Positions 35,300-44,120 of a stretch of 64,000 nt of DNA are shown here, in pieces. A model generated the notes under the pieces. That model saw nothing but the letters and a program-made list of their open reading frames with translations, ran no database searches and was not told the origin of the DNA. How positions within the stretch are numbered: the stretch's first letter is position 1; the number at the start of each line of letters is the position of its first letter. The DNA is from Autumnicola tepida (lineage in GTDB: Bacteria > Bacteroidota > Bacteroidia > Flavobacteriales > Flavobacteriaceae): positions 1 through 64,000 of the forward strand of contig NZ_JAVRHQ010000012.1 of assembly GCF_031846485.1 (NCBI RefSeq), read 5' to 3'. The position numbers were made by a program, and so were the translations under genes.

Positions 35300-36418
35300 T
35301 TAATTCGCCGTAAAAGCCTGTGCAGGTTTCAACTGATTCCAAACCTTAATTTGGGCATCCTTTGCTATGCCGTTTTTAACCTCTACATTTATCCCGTCAC
35401 TCACCCCTAACTCAAGATCCTTACGCTCAAACTGCTGATCTCCTGTTTCCACTTCCACAAACGGCTGCTGCGTTTTAGGATCAAACTGAACAAGGGCCTC
35501 CTTAATAGCCAAAACACTATCTGCCTTTGCCAGGATAATAGAAGCGTTGGCACTCAATCCCGCACGAATAAAAGTAGAATCGGCCTTTTGCAGGCTACCT
35601 TTAATATCAAACTGAATCGCACCATTCTCCTCCACACCTTTTGGGGCAATATAATCCAGCACTGCATCAAATGATTTATTTTCTATAGCACCCACGGTAA
35701 TTTCCAGCGGAAGGCCTTCCTTGATCTTTCCTACTTCACTTTCATCAACCTTGCCTTCAAAAATCATTTTATCAACATCTGCCAGGGTTGCAATGGTAGT
35801 TCCATCATTAAAGTTGTTACTTTCTATCACCTGGTTTCCTGTTTTCACAGGCACATCCAGCACCATTCCATCTACAGTGGATCTTATTAATGTGTTGGCT
35901 GCCGTACCTATGCCGCTTGTGGTACCGGTTTTTATGATTTCGTAATTCTGTTCGGCAGATTTGTAAGATTGTTGTGCCCTTTTATAGGCTACTTCTGCAT
36001 TCTGGTAATCATTTTCAGAAATCACGCCTTTATCAAAAAGTGCTTTCTGGCGATCAAAGTTTTGCTGTTCGTTGTCCAGGTTAATTTTGGCCGTAGCCAC
36101 CTGGTCCTTCGCGCTTTGAAGTGAAGAGACATTAGGAATTACCCTGATTTTGGCAATAAGATCCCCGGATTTAATTTTTTGCCCGGCTTCAATATAAATT
36201 TCATCGATAATTCCAGAAATATTAGGCTTGATAAGCACTTCTTCCTTTGGCACAATACTACCGGTAGCCACTGTTTTTTTAACAATGGTTTGTTCGGAAG
36301 GAGTTTCAGTTTCATAAGTTACGGGGTCTTCCTGATTTTTTTGGTACAGGTAATACAGGGCTCCCACAAAACTAACTGCTATTACTGCCAGGATGATGAT
36401 GGTGAAAACTTTTTTCAT
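35300..36418 (-). CDS. Periplasmic adaptor (HlyD/MacA type) of the efflux operon, first copy
   Basis: A 372-residue membrane fusion protein with an N-terminal anchor (about 5-23), the lipoyl half TVATGSIVPKEEVLIKPNISG, a coiled-coil hairpin (about 85-150), the second half STVDGMVLDVPVKTGNQV and a barrel domain. The C-terminal membrane-proximal part includes FVEVETGDQQFERKDLELG. It follows the permease gene by 27 bases. It is the shorter of two adaptors in the operon. Confidence 0.9.
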   Translation of the reverse strand: MKKVFTIIILAVIAVSFVGALYYLYQKNQEDPVTYETETPSEQTIVKKTVATGSIVPKEEVLIKPNISGIIDEIYIEAGQKIKSGDLIAKIRVIPNVSSLQSAKDQVATAKINLDNEQQNFDRQKALFDKGVISENDYQNAEVAYKRAQQSYKSAEQNYEIIKTGTTSGIGTAANTLIRSTVDGMVLDVPVKTGNQVIESNNFNDGTTIATLADVDKMIFEGKVDESEVGKIKEGLPLEITVGAIENKSFDAVLDYIAPKGVEENGAIQFDIKGSLQKADSTFIRAGLSANASIILAKADSVLAIKEALVQFDPKTQQPFVEVETGDQQFERKDLELGVSDGINVEVKNGIAKDAQIKVWNQLKPAQAFTAN

Positions 36419-36445
36419 TTTTTGATCGTTATTTTATTCTTCTTT

Positions 36446-37711
36446 TTATTCTGTTCTTAATGCGTCTACAGGTTGTACTTTAATGGCATTTTGCGCCGGA
36501 ATAAGCCCCGCCAGTAATCCTGAAATTATTAAAATAGCCAGGGCGGTAAATACCACTCCCAGATTTACCGTTGGGTTGGCAAACATCATTTCTGAAGTAT
36601 CCACGCCTTCCAGTTGCATATTTATTATAGCGATAACAGAGGTGGCCAGGGCAATCCCTGCCATCCCGGAAATAAGGGTAAGAAATACCGATTCCATAAG
36701 GATCTGCCCCCTTATCATCCACGGAGTGGCGCCAAGGGCACGCCGCACGCCAATTTCATTGGTACGCTCTTTTACCACAATCAGCATAATGTTGCTAATG
36801 CCAATCACCCCCGAAAGCAGCACAAGAATTCCAACAAAATATGCCACACCTTTAAGCGCAATAAACAGCCCGTTTACTTTGCTGTATTCTTCATATAAAT
36901 CAAAATTTCCTATAGCACGGTCATCTTCAGGGTGAATGGTATGCCTTGTTTTTATAATATCAAATACCTGGGATTTCAGTTCAGTTATAGAGGAACCGTC
37001 TTCCGCAGTGATCGCCATCCAACCAACAGTTTCCCCCATATTAAAGGCTTGGGAAAAGGCGGTAAAAGGCACAAAAATCTGCTTCTGGGCCTCCTCGGAA
37101 TTTCCGTTGTTATTTCCCTTGGTTTTGTAAGTTCCCACAACCATGAAGTTTACCCCGTTAATTTTGATATAGGTGCCAATTACTTCTTCGCCAATATCAT
37201 ACAATTCCTTACGGACTCCTTCCCCAATAATGGCAACTTTTCGCTTGTCTTCTATATCGGCATAGTTAATAAACCTGCCGGAAGTAATATCCATGGGATC
37301 CTGGTTAATGATATCTGGATAATCTCCATATACATTAAACGCACCACTGTTTAGTCCTCTTACCACGTTGTTTGCTCCTCCAAATCCTCCTAACTGGTTT
37401 CGGGGAGAGACATAGCGAAGATTTGGCACATTTTGTTTAAGCGCGGCCACATCGCCTATTTTAAAATTGTACTGCCTGCCTTTAGGCATTCCTTTGTAAG
37501 GCCTGGAGGCTGTGCGGCTCCACATGAACATGCTGTTGGTGGCCATCCCTCCAAAACCCTGCTTTACTCCATTTTCCAAACCTTTCCCAGCTGCCAAAAG
37601 AATCACCAGTATAAAGATACCCCAAAGCACGCCAAAGGCGGTAAGCAAAGTCCTGAACCAGTTAGAACTTAAAGCTTCAATTATTTCACTCCATTTATCC
37701 CTGCTAAACAT
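36446..37711 (-). CDS. ABC transporter permease, MacB/FtsX type, second copy
   Basis: A 421-residue permease. One N-terminal helix (about 20-42), a large periplasmic MacB-PCD-like domain (about 50-270) and three C-terminal helices, including the FtsX motif SNIMLIVVKERTNEIGVRRALGA, are visible. It lacks a nucleotide-binding domain, which is supplied by the gene at 38953. It lies 1 base after the first permease gene. Two non-identical permeases suggest a heterodimer rather than the MacB homodimer. Confidence 0.93.
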   Translation of the reverse strand: MFSRDKWSEIIEALSSNWFRTLLTAFGVLWGIFILVILLAAGKGLENGVKQGFGGMATNSMFMWSRTASRPYKGMPKGRQYNFKIGDVAALKQNVPNLRYVSPRNQLGGFGGANNVVRGLNSGAFNVYGDYPDIINQDPMDITSGRFINYADIEDKRKVAIIGEGVRKELYDIGEEVIGTYIKINGVNFMVVGTYKTKGNNNGNSEEAQKQIFVPFTAFSQAFNMGETVGWMAITAEDGSSITELKSQVFDIIKTRHTIHPEDDRAIGNFDLYEEYSKVNGLFIALKGVAYFVGILVLLSGVIGISNIMLIVVKERTNEIGVRRALGATPWMIRGQILMESVFLTLISGMAGIALATSVIAIINMQLEGVDTSEMMFANPTVNLGVVFTALAILIISGLLAGLIPAQNAIKVQPVDALRTE

Positions 37712-37712
37712 A

Positions 37713-38960
37713 TTATTCGTCTCTTAAAGCAATAATGGGTTTTATCTTAGCCGCACGCCTCGCTGGGAAAAAGCCCGCAAGAGCCCCGGCAATAACCAGG
37801 ATGAATACTGTGGAAAGGGCCACATTAAAATTCACCGAAGGATTAGTGATATACTGGGTTTCTATTAAAGGCCCTACAAATTCCAACAGGGCAAGGCTGC
37901 TAATAAGCCCCACAAAACCGGCAATGGTGGTTACAAAAATAGATTCGTGCAGCACCATACCTATTATAGAAATAGGCTGGGCCCCTAAGGCTTTGCGCAC
38001 CCCAATTTCTTTGGTTCTTTCTTTCACGATAATGAGCATAATATTACTAACCCCAACCACGCCAGCCACGATAGTACAGATTCCCACACCCCAGAAGAAA
38101 AGCCTGATCATATTCATAAGGTCAAAGAAACGCTTGGCATTTTCCAGGGAATTATTCACAGTAACGGCGCTGTTATCATCGGGGGCAATATTGTATTTAT
38201 CTTTTAAATAACTTTCCAACTTCGCTGAAAATCTTTGGGAAGCTGCAAGTGCCGCGTCAAAGTTTTCTTCTTTTTCAAGGGTAAAAGATAAATTCTGCAG
38301 TTCATCATAACCACCAAAAACCCTTTGCGCCGTGGGCAAAGGCATAAATACCCTTGACTCTTCCCTCTCGCCCCCGGGATCGGAAAATACCCCAATTACC
38401 TTGAAGTTAATCCCCGAAACCTGGACGTATTTGCCAATAGGATCCAGTCCGTTTTTAAAAAGATCTGTCTTTACTTTATTTCCAATAACAACATATTTTT
38501 CACTGCCGTTTACATCCTGTTCATTTAAATACCGCCCCTGTACCATGCTGGCATTTTCGAGGAACTGATAATCCGGCAACACTCCTTCCACCCGGTAGGA
38601 ACCGGTTTCTTTTTTATAGGTAACAGAGCCATTCCAGATTCGATAAATAGAAGATTTATACTCAAGTTCGTCCTGATGATTTGCCACTGTGGTATTATAA
38701 TCTTCATTATGCAGGACGATCCTTCGGCCGGGGTTGAGGCCTTTATATTCTTTTGAAGTTACACCGGTCCAGATATAAAGGATGTTGCTGGCATCGTTTT
38801 CAAATTCACTGGAAATTCCATTTTGCATGCCTTTTCCAATGCCCAGGAGCACCACAAGAATAAAGATACCCGAAGCCACTGAAACCCCGGTTAGAAACGT
38901 CCTCAGCTTATTTTTGCTGATCGTTTCAAAAATCTCCTGCCATCTTTCCAAATCAAACAT
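37713..38960 (-). CDS. ABC transporter permease, MacB/FtsX type, first copy
   Basis: A 415-residue permease with the same layout as the following gene. It has an N-terminal helix, a periplasmic domain of about 230 residues, and three C-terminal helices with SNIMLIIVKERTKEIGVRKALGA. The start overlaps the ATPase stop by 8 bases, which suggests translational coupling. The substrate is not evident; macrolides, lipids or peptides are transported by relatives. Confidence 0.93.
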   Translation of the reverse strand: MFDLERWQEIFETISKNKLRTFLTGVSVASGIFILVVLLGIGKGMQNGISSEFENDASNILYIWTGVTSKEYKGLNPGRRIVLHNEDYNTTVANHQDELEYKSSIYRIWNGSVTYKKETGSYRVEGVLPDYQFLENASMVQGRYLNEQDVNGSEKYVVIGNKVKTDLFKNGLDPIGKYVQVSGINFKVIGVFSDPGGEREESRVFMPLPTAQRVFGGYDELQNLSFTLEKEENFDAALAASQRFSAKLESYLKDKYNIAPDDNSAVTVNNSLENAKRFFDLMNMIRLFFWGVGICTIVAGVVGVSNIMLIIVKERTKEIGVRKALGAQPISIIGMVLHESIFVTTIAGFVGLISSLALLEFVGPLIETQYITNPSVNFNVALSTVFILVIAGALAGFFPARRAAKIKPIIALRDE

Positions 38961-39654
38961 TGCTCAGCGCTCTTACCTGTTCAACCTTAGTGTCGTCAAT
39001 TATTAATCCGTCTTTCAGATTTACGATTCGCTTGGTCATGTTGGCGATATCAGGCTCATGGGTAACTACAAGAATTGTTCTTCCTTCATCATTTATTCCC
39101 TGGATAAGATCCATAACTTCATAAGAAGTCTTAGTATCTAAAGCCCCTGTAGGCTCATCGGCAAGCAGCACTTTGGGATCGCTGGCAAGCGCCCTGGCTA
39201 TGGCCACCCTTTGTTTTTGTCCCCCGGAAAGTTCATTGGGAAGGTGCCCGGCCCATTTCGCAAGGCCCACTTTCTCGAGATAGGCCATAGCTTTATCTAT
39301 ACGCTCTGCCCTTTTGACTCCCTGGTAATAAAGCGGAAGAGCAACATTGTCTAAAGCGCTTTTATAGGAAATCAGGTTGAAGGACTGAAAGATAAAACCA
39401 AGGAATTTGTTGCGGTAGCGAGCGGCAATTTTTTCGTTCAGGTTTTTTATTGGCAGGCCATCCAGGGTATAAGAACCACTGTCTGCCTCATCCAGCATCC
39501 CAAGAATGTTCAGCAAAGTAGATTTACCAGAACCTGAAGATCCCATAATAGAAACCAGTTCCCCCTCCTTCACGCTAAAGTTTATTCCTTTAAGCACGTG
39601 CAGGGAATTGTGCCCCATTTTATACGACTTGTGTAGATCCTGAATTTCAATCAT
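38953..39654 (-). CDS. ABC transporter ATP-binding protein (MacB/LolD type)
   Basis: A 233-residue ATPase. Walker A GSSGSGKS is at residues 38-45, the Q-loop FQSFNLIS, signature LSGGQKQR, Walker B VLLADEP and the H-switch THEP are all visible. It powers the two permeases encoded downstream in the same operon. ATG 39654 is preferred because it opens exactly at the conserved MIEIQDLHKSYKMG; an in-frame ATG at 39687 adds 11 residues with no family support. Confidence 0.95.
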   Translation of the reverse strand: MIEIQDLHKSYKMGHNSLHVLKGINFSVKEGELVSIMGSSGSGKSTLLNILGMLDEADSGSYTLDGLPIKNLNEKIAARYRNKFLGFIFQSFNLISYKSALDNVALPLYYQGVKRAERIDKAMAYLEKVGLAKWAGHLPNELSGGQKQRVAIARALASDPKVLLADEPTGALDTKTSYEVMDLIQGINDEGRTILVVTHEPDIANMTKRIVNLKDGLIIDDTKVEQVRALSNV

Positions 39655-39850
39655 GATGGCCGGAAAAATATAATTACCGCAGGACATTTTCCTGCTTCGC
39701 CTTATAAGACTCCTTTTAAAGCAAAAAGTTACACCGGAAGAGGGGGAAACCAGAAAAATGTCAAAAAATTAGATTGAAGCAGGAAAAATTTCGGAAGGTG
39801 GGCAGGGTGTAAACGCCAGGATTATCTGGATATTATCTTATGAAAAAATT

Positions 39851-40081
39851 TTAGGTTGCTTTTCGTTTTTTTCTGGAGCGGTAGATAAAATAACCCACGC
39901 CGCCAATTAGCAGGTATGGAAAAATCATCAGGTAAAGGATTCCGTCATTAATACCTTTGGCCGCACTTTGGTCAGCTTCACTTTCAAGTACCGCACGGCA
40001 CATGGCACATTGCGCTTCAGCAAAAAAAGGCATTAGCGTTAAAACGCACAATATCAACAGGTTTTTCGCTTTCGTCTTCAT
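39851..40081 (-). CDS. Small exported CxxC membrane protein
   Basis: A 76-residue protein with a signal peptide ending in FFAEAQ, then CAMCRAVLES (mature Cys pair) and one transmembrane helix (about 45-66) with a basic tail. It is unknown to me by name, but a protein of this type is regularly found next to the DUF420/SCO genes in Flavobacteriaceae. The exposed CxxC facing the periplasm could hold a metal or heme or transfer thiols during oxidase assembly. This is inference. Confidence 0.75.
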   Translation of the reverse strand: MKTKAKNLLILCVLTLMPFFAEAQCAMCRAVLESEADQSAAKGINDGILYLMIFPYLLIGGVGYFIYRSRKKRKAT

Positions 40082-40125
40082 ACGTCAAATTTACAAAACA
40101 ACATCTAAAATCCCTTCCGCAGAAA

Positions 40126-40662
40126 TCAATAATACGGCAGCATAAAAATATACACCAGCACCCCGGTTACCGCCACGTAGAACCAGATTGGAAACGTCCA
40201 CCGGGCAATCCTGGCGTGTTTAAGGTATTCCCCGGTAAGGCCGCGGTACATGGTAAATAACACCAGCGGCACGATAATGGCCGAAAGCACGATATGGCTG
40301 ATAAGAATAAAAAAATAAATGTACCTCATAATACCTTCCCCGCCATAAGGCACAGGATCGTTGCTTATTTTGGAAAGCACGTAACTGATTAAAAACACCG
40401 CCGACAGGGAAAAAGCGGTAATCATGATATTGCGGTGCAGCCTGTATTCTTTTATGGTCATAAAAAAGTAACCAAAAACCAGCAAAACCGCAGTAGAACC
40501 ATTAAGCACCGCATGAAAAAGTGGAAACGTACCAGATTGTATCCCAAAAATATTATAACGCTCCGGCAACAGCATAAGCACCAGAACAATTAAAGGCACA
40601 AGAATGGAAAGTGAAATGATTACCGGTACGGCAATTTTATCTGATTTTGTTAAAGCTCTCAC
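40126..40662 (-). CDS. DUF420-family membrane protein linked to cytochrome oxidase
   Basis: A 178-residue inner-membrane protein with about five helices and conserved histidines (FPLFHAVLNG, EYRLHRNIMITAF, LISHIVLSAI, KHARIARWTFP), typical of the DUF420/CtaM-like family implicated in oxidase assembly. The start is GTG at 40662, which overlaps the stop of SCO in the GTGA pattern, so the two genes are probably coupled in translation. Confidence 0.88.
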   Translation of the reverse strand: MRALTKSDKIAVPVIISLSILVPLIVLVLMLLPERYNIFGIQSGTFPLFHAVLNGSTAVLLVFGYFFMTIKEYRLHRNIMITAFSLSAVFLISYVLSKISNDPVPYGGEGIMRYIYFFILISHIVLSAIIVPLVLFTMYRGLTGEYLKHARIARWTFPIWFYVAVTGVLVYIFMLPYY

Positions 40663-41399
40663 AGTAATTTTTTAATATCTTCTATTAATAGGTTCACCTG
40701 CGGCTCCTGCTCCCCTTCGGTAATTGAAGTGTTTCGCGGCACAGAACCTCTGTAGTAAATTATTGGGTTTCCAAATTTGTCATTCCTGGAACGAATATAT
40801 CCTTCCTGGTCTACCAGCGCGAACATTCCGGAGTGGGCGAAACCTCCCGGCACGGCATCATCTTCCCCGGCGTAAATGTTGAAGCCGCCATTGGCTAGGC
40901 CATAAATATCATTCCTGTCCCCGGTAAGAAAATGCCAGTCTGGATCGGTAATATTATGATCTTCGGCATATTCTTTAAGAACTTGTGGAGTGTCGTGGCC
41001 GGGATCTATGGTAAAAGATGCAATGCCGAATTTCTCATTATTGGCAAATTCCTCTTCAACCTCAATAAGGTTCCTGTTCATAATAGGGCAAATACTCGGG
41101 CAGGTGGTAAAGAAGAATTCTGCCACATAAACTTTGCCTTTATAGTCTTCATTGGTGATTGTGTCCCCATCCTGGTCTACAAGCTTAAATTCCGGCGCTT
41201 TTCTCTTCTTGCCGTTCATAATCACATAGGCAAGTTCTTCAGAAGAATCCTTGTTGTTTTTATCAGTTTTACGGTTAAGCCGGTCTGAAGAAACCACTTC
41301 CTCATTACTTACACGATCTATTATCTTCGGAATAAAAATGATCCCGAAAATTAAAATTATCAATGAAATTCCTATGTAAGAATAATTCTTCCTATTCAT
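40659..41399 (-). CDS. SCO-family copper chaperone for cytochrome oxidase
   Basis: A 246-residue protein anchored by an N-terminal helix (about 8-25). The thioredoxin-like domain has the copper motif TTCPSICP with Cys100 and Cys104, and the third ligand His189 in FAHSGMF. It delivers copper to the CuA centre of subunit II. It follows the cysteine-free SCO-like gene by 11 bases and overlaps DUF420. Confidence 0.93.
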   Translation of the reverse strand: MNRKNYSYIGISLIILIFGIIFIPKIIDRVSNEEVVSSDRLNRKTDKNNKDSSEELAYVIMNGKKRKAPEFKLVDQDGDTITNEDYKGKVYVAEFFFTTCPSICPIMNRNLIEVEEEFANNEKFGIASFTIDPGHDTPQVLKEYAEDHNITDPDWHFLTGDRNDIYGLANGGFNIYAGEDDAVPGGFAHSGMFALVDQEGYIRSRNDKFGNPIIYYRGSVPRNTSITEGEQEPQVNLLIEDIKKLL

Positions 41400-41410
41400 A
41401 ATAATTAGTG

Positions 41411-42049
41411 TTATCTCCTGGCTTTATATTTCTTTAATTCCAACCGGTATTCAGCAAGAATAACCTTTACATCATCGTTCATCTTATTACTAAGCTCTGC
41501 CACTGAAGCAGAATCGTAACCATACAATTTCCCATAATCCTTATCCTCATCACGGCCGCGCAAATTCCCATCTTTATCTACAATAAACACATAAGGGGAA
41601 TAATTACCATCTTTTAAGCTGTAAGGAGAGCCAATACTATTAAAAACTGACTGGATCTTTTGGGGAGACGCAAAGACAAACCTCCATTTATCAGAATGGC
41701 TGATGCCGGAAAATTGCTTTACAAAATCCTGTGCCTGTTCTCTGGCTGTTTCAGGAAGAAGGATCACGAATTGAAAATCTTCAAATTCGTAATATTTTTC
41801 CAGTATTTTTTGATCCAGGTTAAAGGTGTTACCTCTTATTTCCTGGAGATTGTCTCCAAAAAATGCCAGGACAGTAATATTATCTTCAAAAGAAACTTCT
41901 TTGCCATCCAGGGTTTTAAGCCCGTGAATGTCTTCTATATCTTCAGTAAGAACCGGTAATTTCGCAAAATGGTTAACCCCGGAAGAAAAAAAGAGGTAAG
42001 CCACTATTGGCAACGCAAAAAGCACCCCAAGCACAAAAAATTTTTTCAT
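41411..42049 (-). CDS. Cysteine-free thioredoxin-like protein beside SCO
   Basis: A 212-residue protein with an N-terminal signal anchor and a thioredoxin/SCO-like domain (HGLKTLDGKEVSFEDNITVLAFFG ... PYVFIVDKDGNLRGRDEDKDYG, described by region only). The position where SCO has its CxxxC copper motif reads FFGDNLQEIRG, with no cysteine in the protein, so it cannot bind copper in the usual way. It may be a SCO paralogue with a structural or regulatory role in oxidase assembly. ATG 42049 replaces a GTG at 42064 listed by a simple ORF call. Function otherwise unknown. Confidence 0.7.
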   Translation of the reverse strand: MKKFFVLGVLFALPIVAYLFFSSGVNHFAKLPVLTEDIEDIHGLKTLDGKEVSFEDNITVLAFFGDNLQEIRGNTFNLDQKILEKYYEFEDFQFVILLPETAREQAQDFVKQFSGISHSDKWRFVFASPQKIQSVFNSIGSPYSLKDGNYSPYVFIVDKDGNLRGRDEDKDYGKLYGYDSASVAELSNKMNDDVKVILAEYRLELKKYKARR

Positions 42050-42081
42050 AGAAATATTCTTCACAAAAGGTGTGCAAAAAT

Positions 42082-42110
42082 AAAAAGACGGCTTTTAAAA
42101 ACCGTCTTTT
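42082..42110 (-). terminator. Terminator after the cytochrome oxidase subunit genes
   Basis: AAAAGACGG and CCGTCTTTT pair around a ten-base loop, and on the minus strand the stem ends in a T run. It lies after the subunit IV gene and before the assembly-factor genes, so the latter may rely on read-through or a separate promoter. Confidence 0.75.
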
Positions 42111-42126
42111 CTTCAGTATTTAACTT

Positions 42127-42495
42127 TTAAAAGTCCCAGGCAATATATCCTTTCTGGTAAACCTGGTAGATATAATAGCCTTCATTAAGAAGGATGAAAA
42201 TAAGGTAAATCACCAGGAATATTGCGGTCCAGACGATAACCCTCCTCAACCATTTTTTTTCGTGTTCAAGGTGCATAAAAGCCCAAACAATATAATAGGC
42301 TTTATAAAGGGTAAGGATTATGAATATCCAGTTGAGGATAGACATATTTACCAGGTGGTTGTCCACCAAAAATTCCGGTTTAAGAATCCCCAGAATAACC
42401 TCTACGGTGGTTACAATAGACAGTATAATGAATACCGACCAGATTCTTTTGGTACCGGCATCCTGGTTATGTTCATGTGTTGTATCGTGTGCCAT
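42127..42495 (-). CDS. Cytochrome c oxidase subunit IV (CyoD/CtaF type)
   Basis: A 122-residue inner-membrane protein with three helices and the start AHDTTHEHNQDAGTKRIW. It is the small fourth subunit of bacterial heme-copper oxidases of the caa3/bo type. It follows the larger subunit III gene by 17 bases. Histidine-rich N-terminus is common in this phylum. Confidence 0.88.
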   Translation of the reverse strand: MAHDTTHEHNQDAGTKRIWSVFIILSIVTTVEVILGILKPEFLVDNHLVNMSILNWIFIILTLYKAYYIVWAFMHLEHEKKWLRRVIVWTAIFLVIYLIFILLNEGYYIYQVYQKGYIAWDF

Positions 42496-42512
42496 TTTTT
42501 ATTACTTCAGAA

Positions 42513-43493
42513 TTAAACCAGATAAAAGAAGGTAAATACAAATACCCAAACCAAATCTACAAAGTGCCAGTAAAGACCAACTTTCTCCACCATTTCATAA
42601 GTTCCACGGCGCTCATATGTTCCAAGGACCACATTAAAAAAGATTATAATGTTGATCACCACCCCTGAGAATACGTGGAAACCGTGAAATCCTGTAATAA
42701 AGAAAAAGAAATCTGCAAAAAGTGGCGGGCCGTATTCGTTATGAGAAAGATTTGCTCCTTCTACCACACCTATAGCTTCGGTTGCCATTTTCTCTAAAGA
42801 TTCTTCACGGGAAAGGATAATCTTTTCACCATCTTCACCAATATTTCCTGTTCTTATAAGCAAATTGTCATTTGCCATAAAACCTGCCTGCACTTCTTCC
42901 AGGGAATAAGTAGGCAAACCAGGACCTTCTTCAAACCAAACCCCCTCATTTTCATTATGCTCTATTCTCGCCGAAGCCCTGTCTATGGCAATTTCTTCCA
43001 GGGCAACCCTTTCCCCATCGCCATCTACAATCTGCAAAATATTGCCACCTGTTGTAGTTACCGCACCGTATTCCCCACTGATGAAATTTGACCATTCCCA
43101 TGCCTGGGAACCGACGAAAATAAGCCCTCCAAGAATGGTAAGCAGCATATAAAAAGTAACTTTTCCTTTTTTCATATGGTGGCCCGCATCTACGGCAAGC
43201 ACCATGGTTACAGAAGAAAAGATAAGAATAAAAGTCATTAATGCCACGTAGTACATGGGAGCATCTACCCCGTGTAAAAATGGGAAGTGGTTAAACACCT
43301 CATCTGCAATAGGCCATATATCGGCAAATTTAAATCGGGAGAAACCATAAGCGGCTAAAAATCCTGAGAATGTAAGTGCATCGGAAAGGATGAAGAACCA
43401 CATCATCATTTTCCCATAGCTAGCACCAAGCGGCTCATTGCCACCACCCCAGGTTTTACCCTCGGTGCCTGTTCTAACAACAGTAGCTTCCAT
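42513..43493 (-). CDS. Cytochrome c oxidase subunit III with a large inserted segment
   Basis: A 326-residue heme-copper oxidase subunit III. Seven-helix pattern with the conserved FFFFITGFHGFHVFSG region (about residues 263-278) and C-terminal GLYWHFVDLVWVFVFTFFYLV. About 115 residues (roughly 140-255) are inserted after the helix ending EWSNFISG. This segment is acidic and soluble (VDGDGERVALEEIAIDR...) and is not found in E. coli or Paracoccus subunit III. It likely faces the periplasm and could dock a cytochrome or alternative complex III. The start ATG 43493 is clear. Confidence 0.9.
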   Translation of the reverse strand: MEATVVRTGTEGKTWGGGNEPLGASYGKMMMWFFILSDALTFSGFLAAYGFSRFKFADIWPIADEVFNHFPFLHGVDAPMYYVALMTFILIFSSVTMVLAVDAGHHMKKGKVTFYMLLTILGGLIFVGSQAWEWSNFISGEYGAVTTTGGNILQIVDGDGERVALEEIAIDRASARIEHNENEGVWFEEGPGLPTYSLEEVQAGFMANDNLLIRTGNIGEDGEKIILSREESLEKMATEAIGVVEGANLSHNEYGPPLFADFFFFITGFHGFHVFSGVVINIIIFFNVVLGTYERRGTYEMVEKVGLYWHFVDLVWVFVFTFFYLV

Positions 43494-43538
43494 AGAAGAA
43501 TTTTAATTTTAGTAATGCGGCAAAAATACGCATTTTTA

Positions 43539-44120
43539 TTATCTAAAGAAATATAAAAACACAAACAGGTAAATCCACAGAAAGTCTACAAAATGCCAGA
43601 AAGTCGCACCCAGCTCTATTCCAAGCATTTGACCTTTGTGATAGCGTTGTTTAAAATGGTTATAAATTACAACAAGAAGCACTATTAAACCCGCCGCCAG
43701 ATGGGCAAGATGGGCCACCACAAGGATATAAATAAAGGAAGTTGTTATATTGCTTTCGCTGCCTGTAAAGTAATACCCCATAGACACAATATCTGTAAAA
43801 CCCTTAAACTGAAAAACCACAAACAAAATAGCCAAAACAAGGGTTCCTATAAGCAAAGCACTGCCATTCTTACGTTTTCCTTTGGCTATGCTGGTTCTTG
43901 CCAGGAAAAAGGTGATACTGCTGGCAGCAATGGTAAGGGTACTCCATAAAAAAGCCTGTGGCATTTCAAATTCGGTAAGCCAGTCCGGGCGGGTTTTGCT
44001 AACAACATAGGCACTGGTAAGCCCGGCGAACATCATCACCATACTTATAATACCAAACCAAAGCATCATTTTTTTTGCCCGGCTGTGTTTATTATTCTCT
44101 GATCCTTCTGTTAAATCCAT
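43539..44120 (-). CDS. Cytochrome c oxidase subunit III-like protein
   Basis: A 193-residue inner-membrane protein of the subunit III family with about five helices and the conserved ending GATFWHFVDFLWIYLFVFLYFFR. It lies upstream of the longer subunit III gene and overlaps the cyoE stop by 10 bases. Two subunit III genes in tandem are the usual arrangement in Flavobacteriaceae. Subunits I and II are not in this window. Confidence 0.88.
   Translation of the reverse strand: MDLTEGSENNKHSRAKKMMLWFGIISMVMMFAGLTSAYVVSKTRPDWLTEFEMPQAFLWSTLTIAASSITFFLARTSIAKGKRKNGSALLIGTLVLAILFVVFQFKGFTDIVSMGYYFTGSESNITTSFIYILVVAHLAHLAAGLIVLLVVIYNHFKQRYHKGQMLGIELGATFWHFVDFLWIYLFVFLYFFR

Noticed and set aside
39688..39850. 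Gap between the ABC ATPase gene and the small CxxC gene
   Set aside because: Apart from a 6-bp hairpin (39679-39695) no promoter match, RNA motif or ORF was seen.
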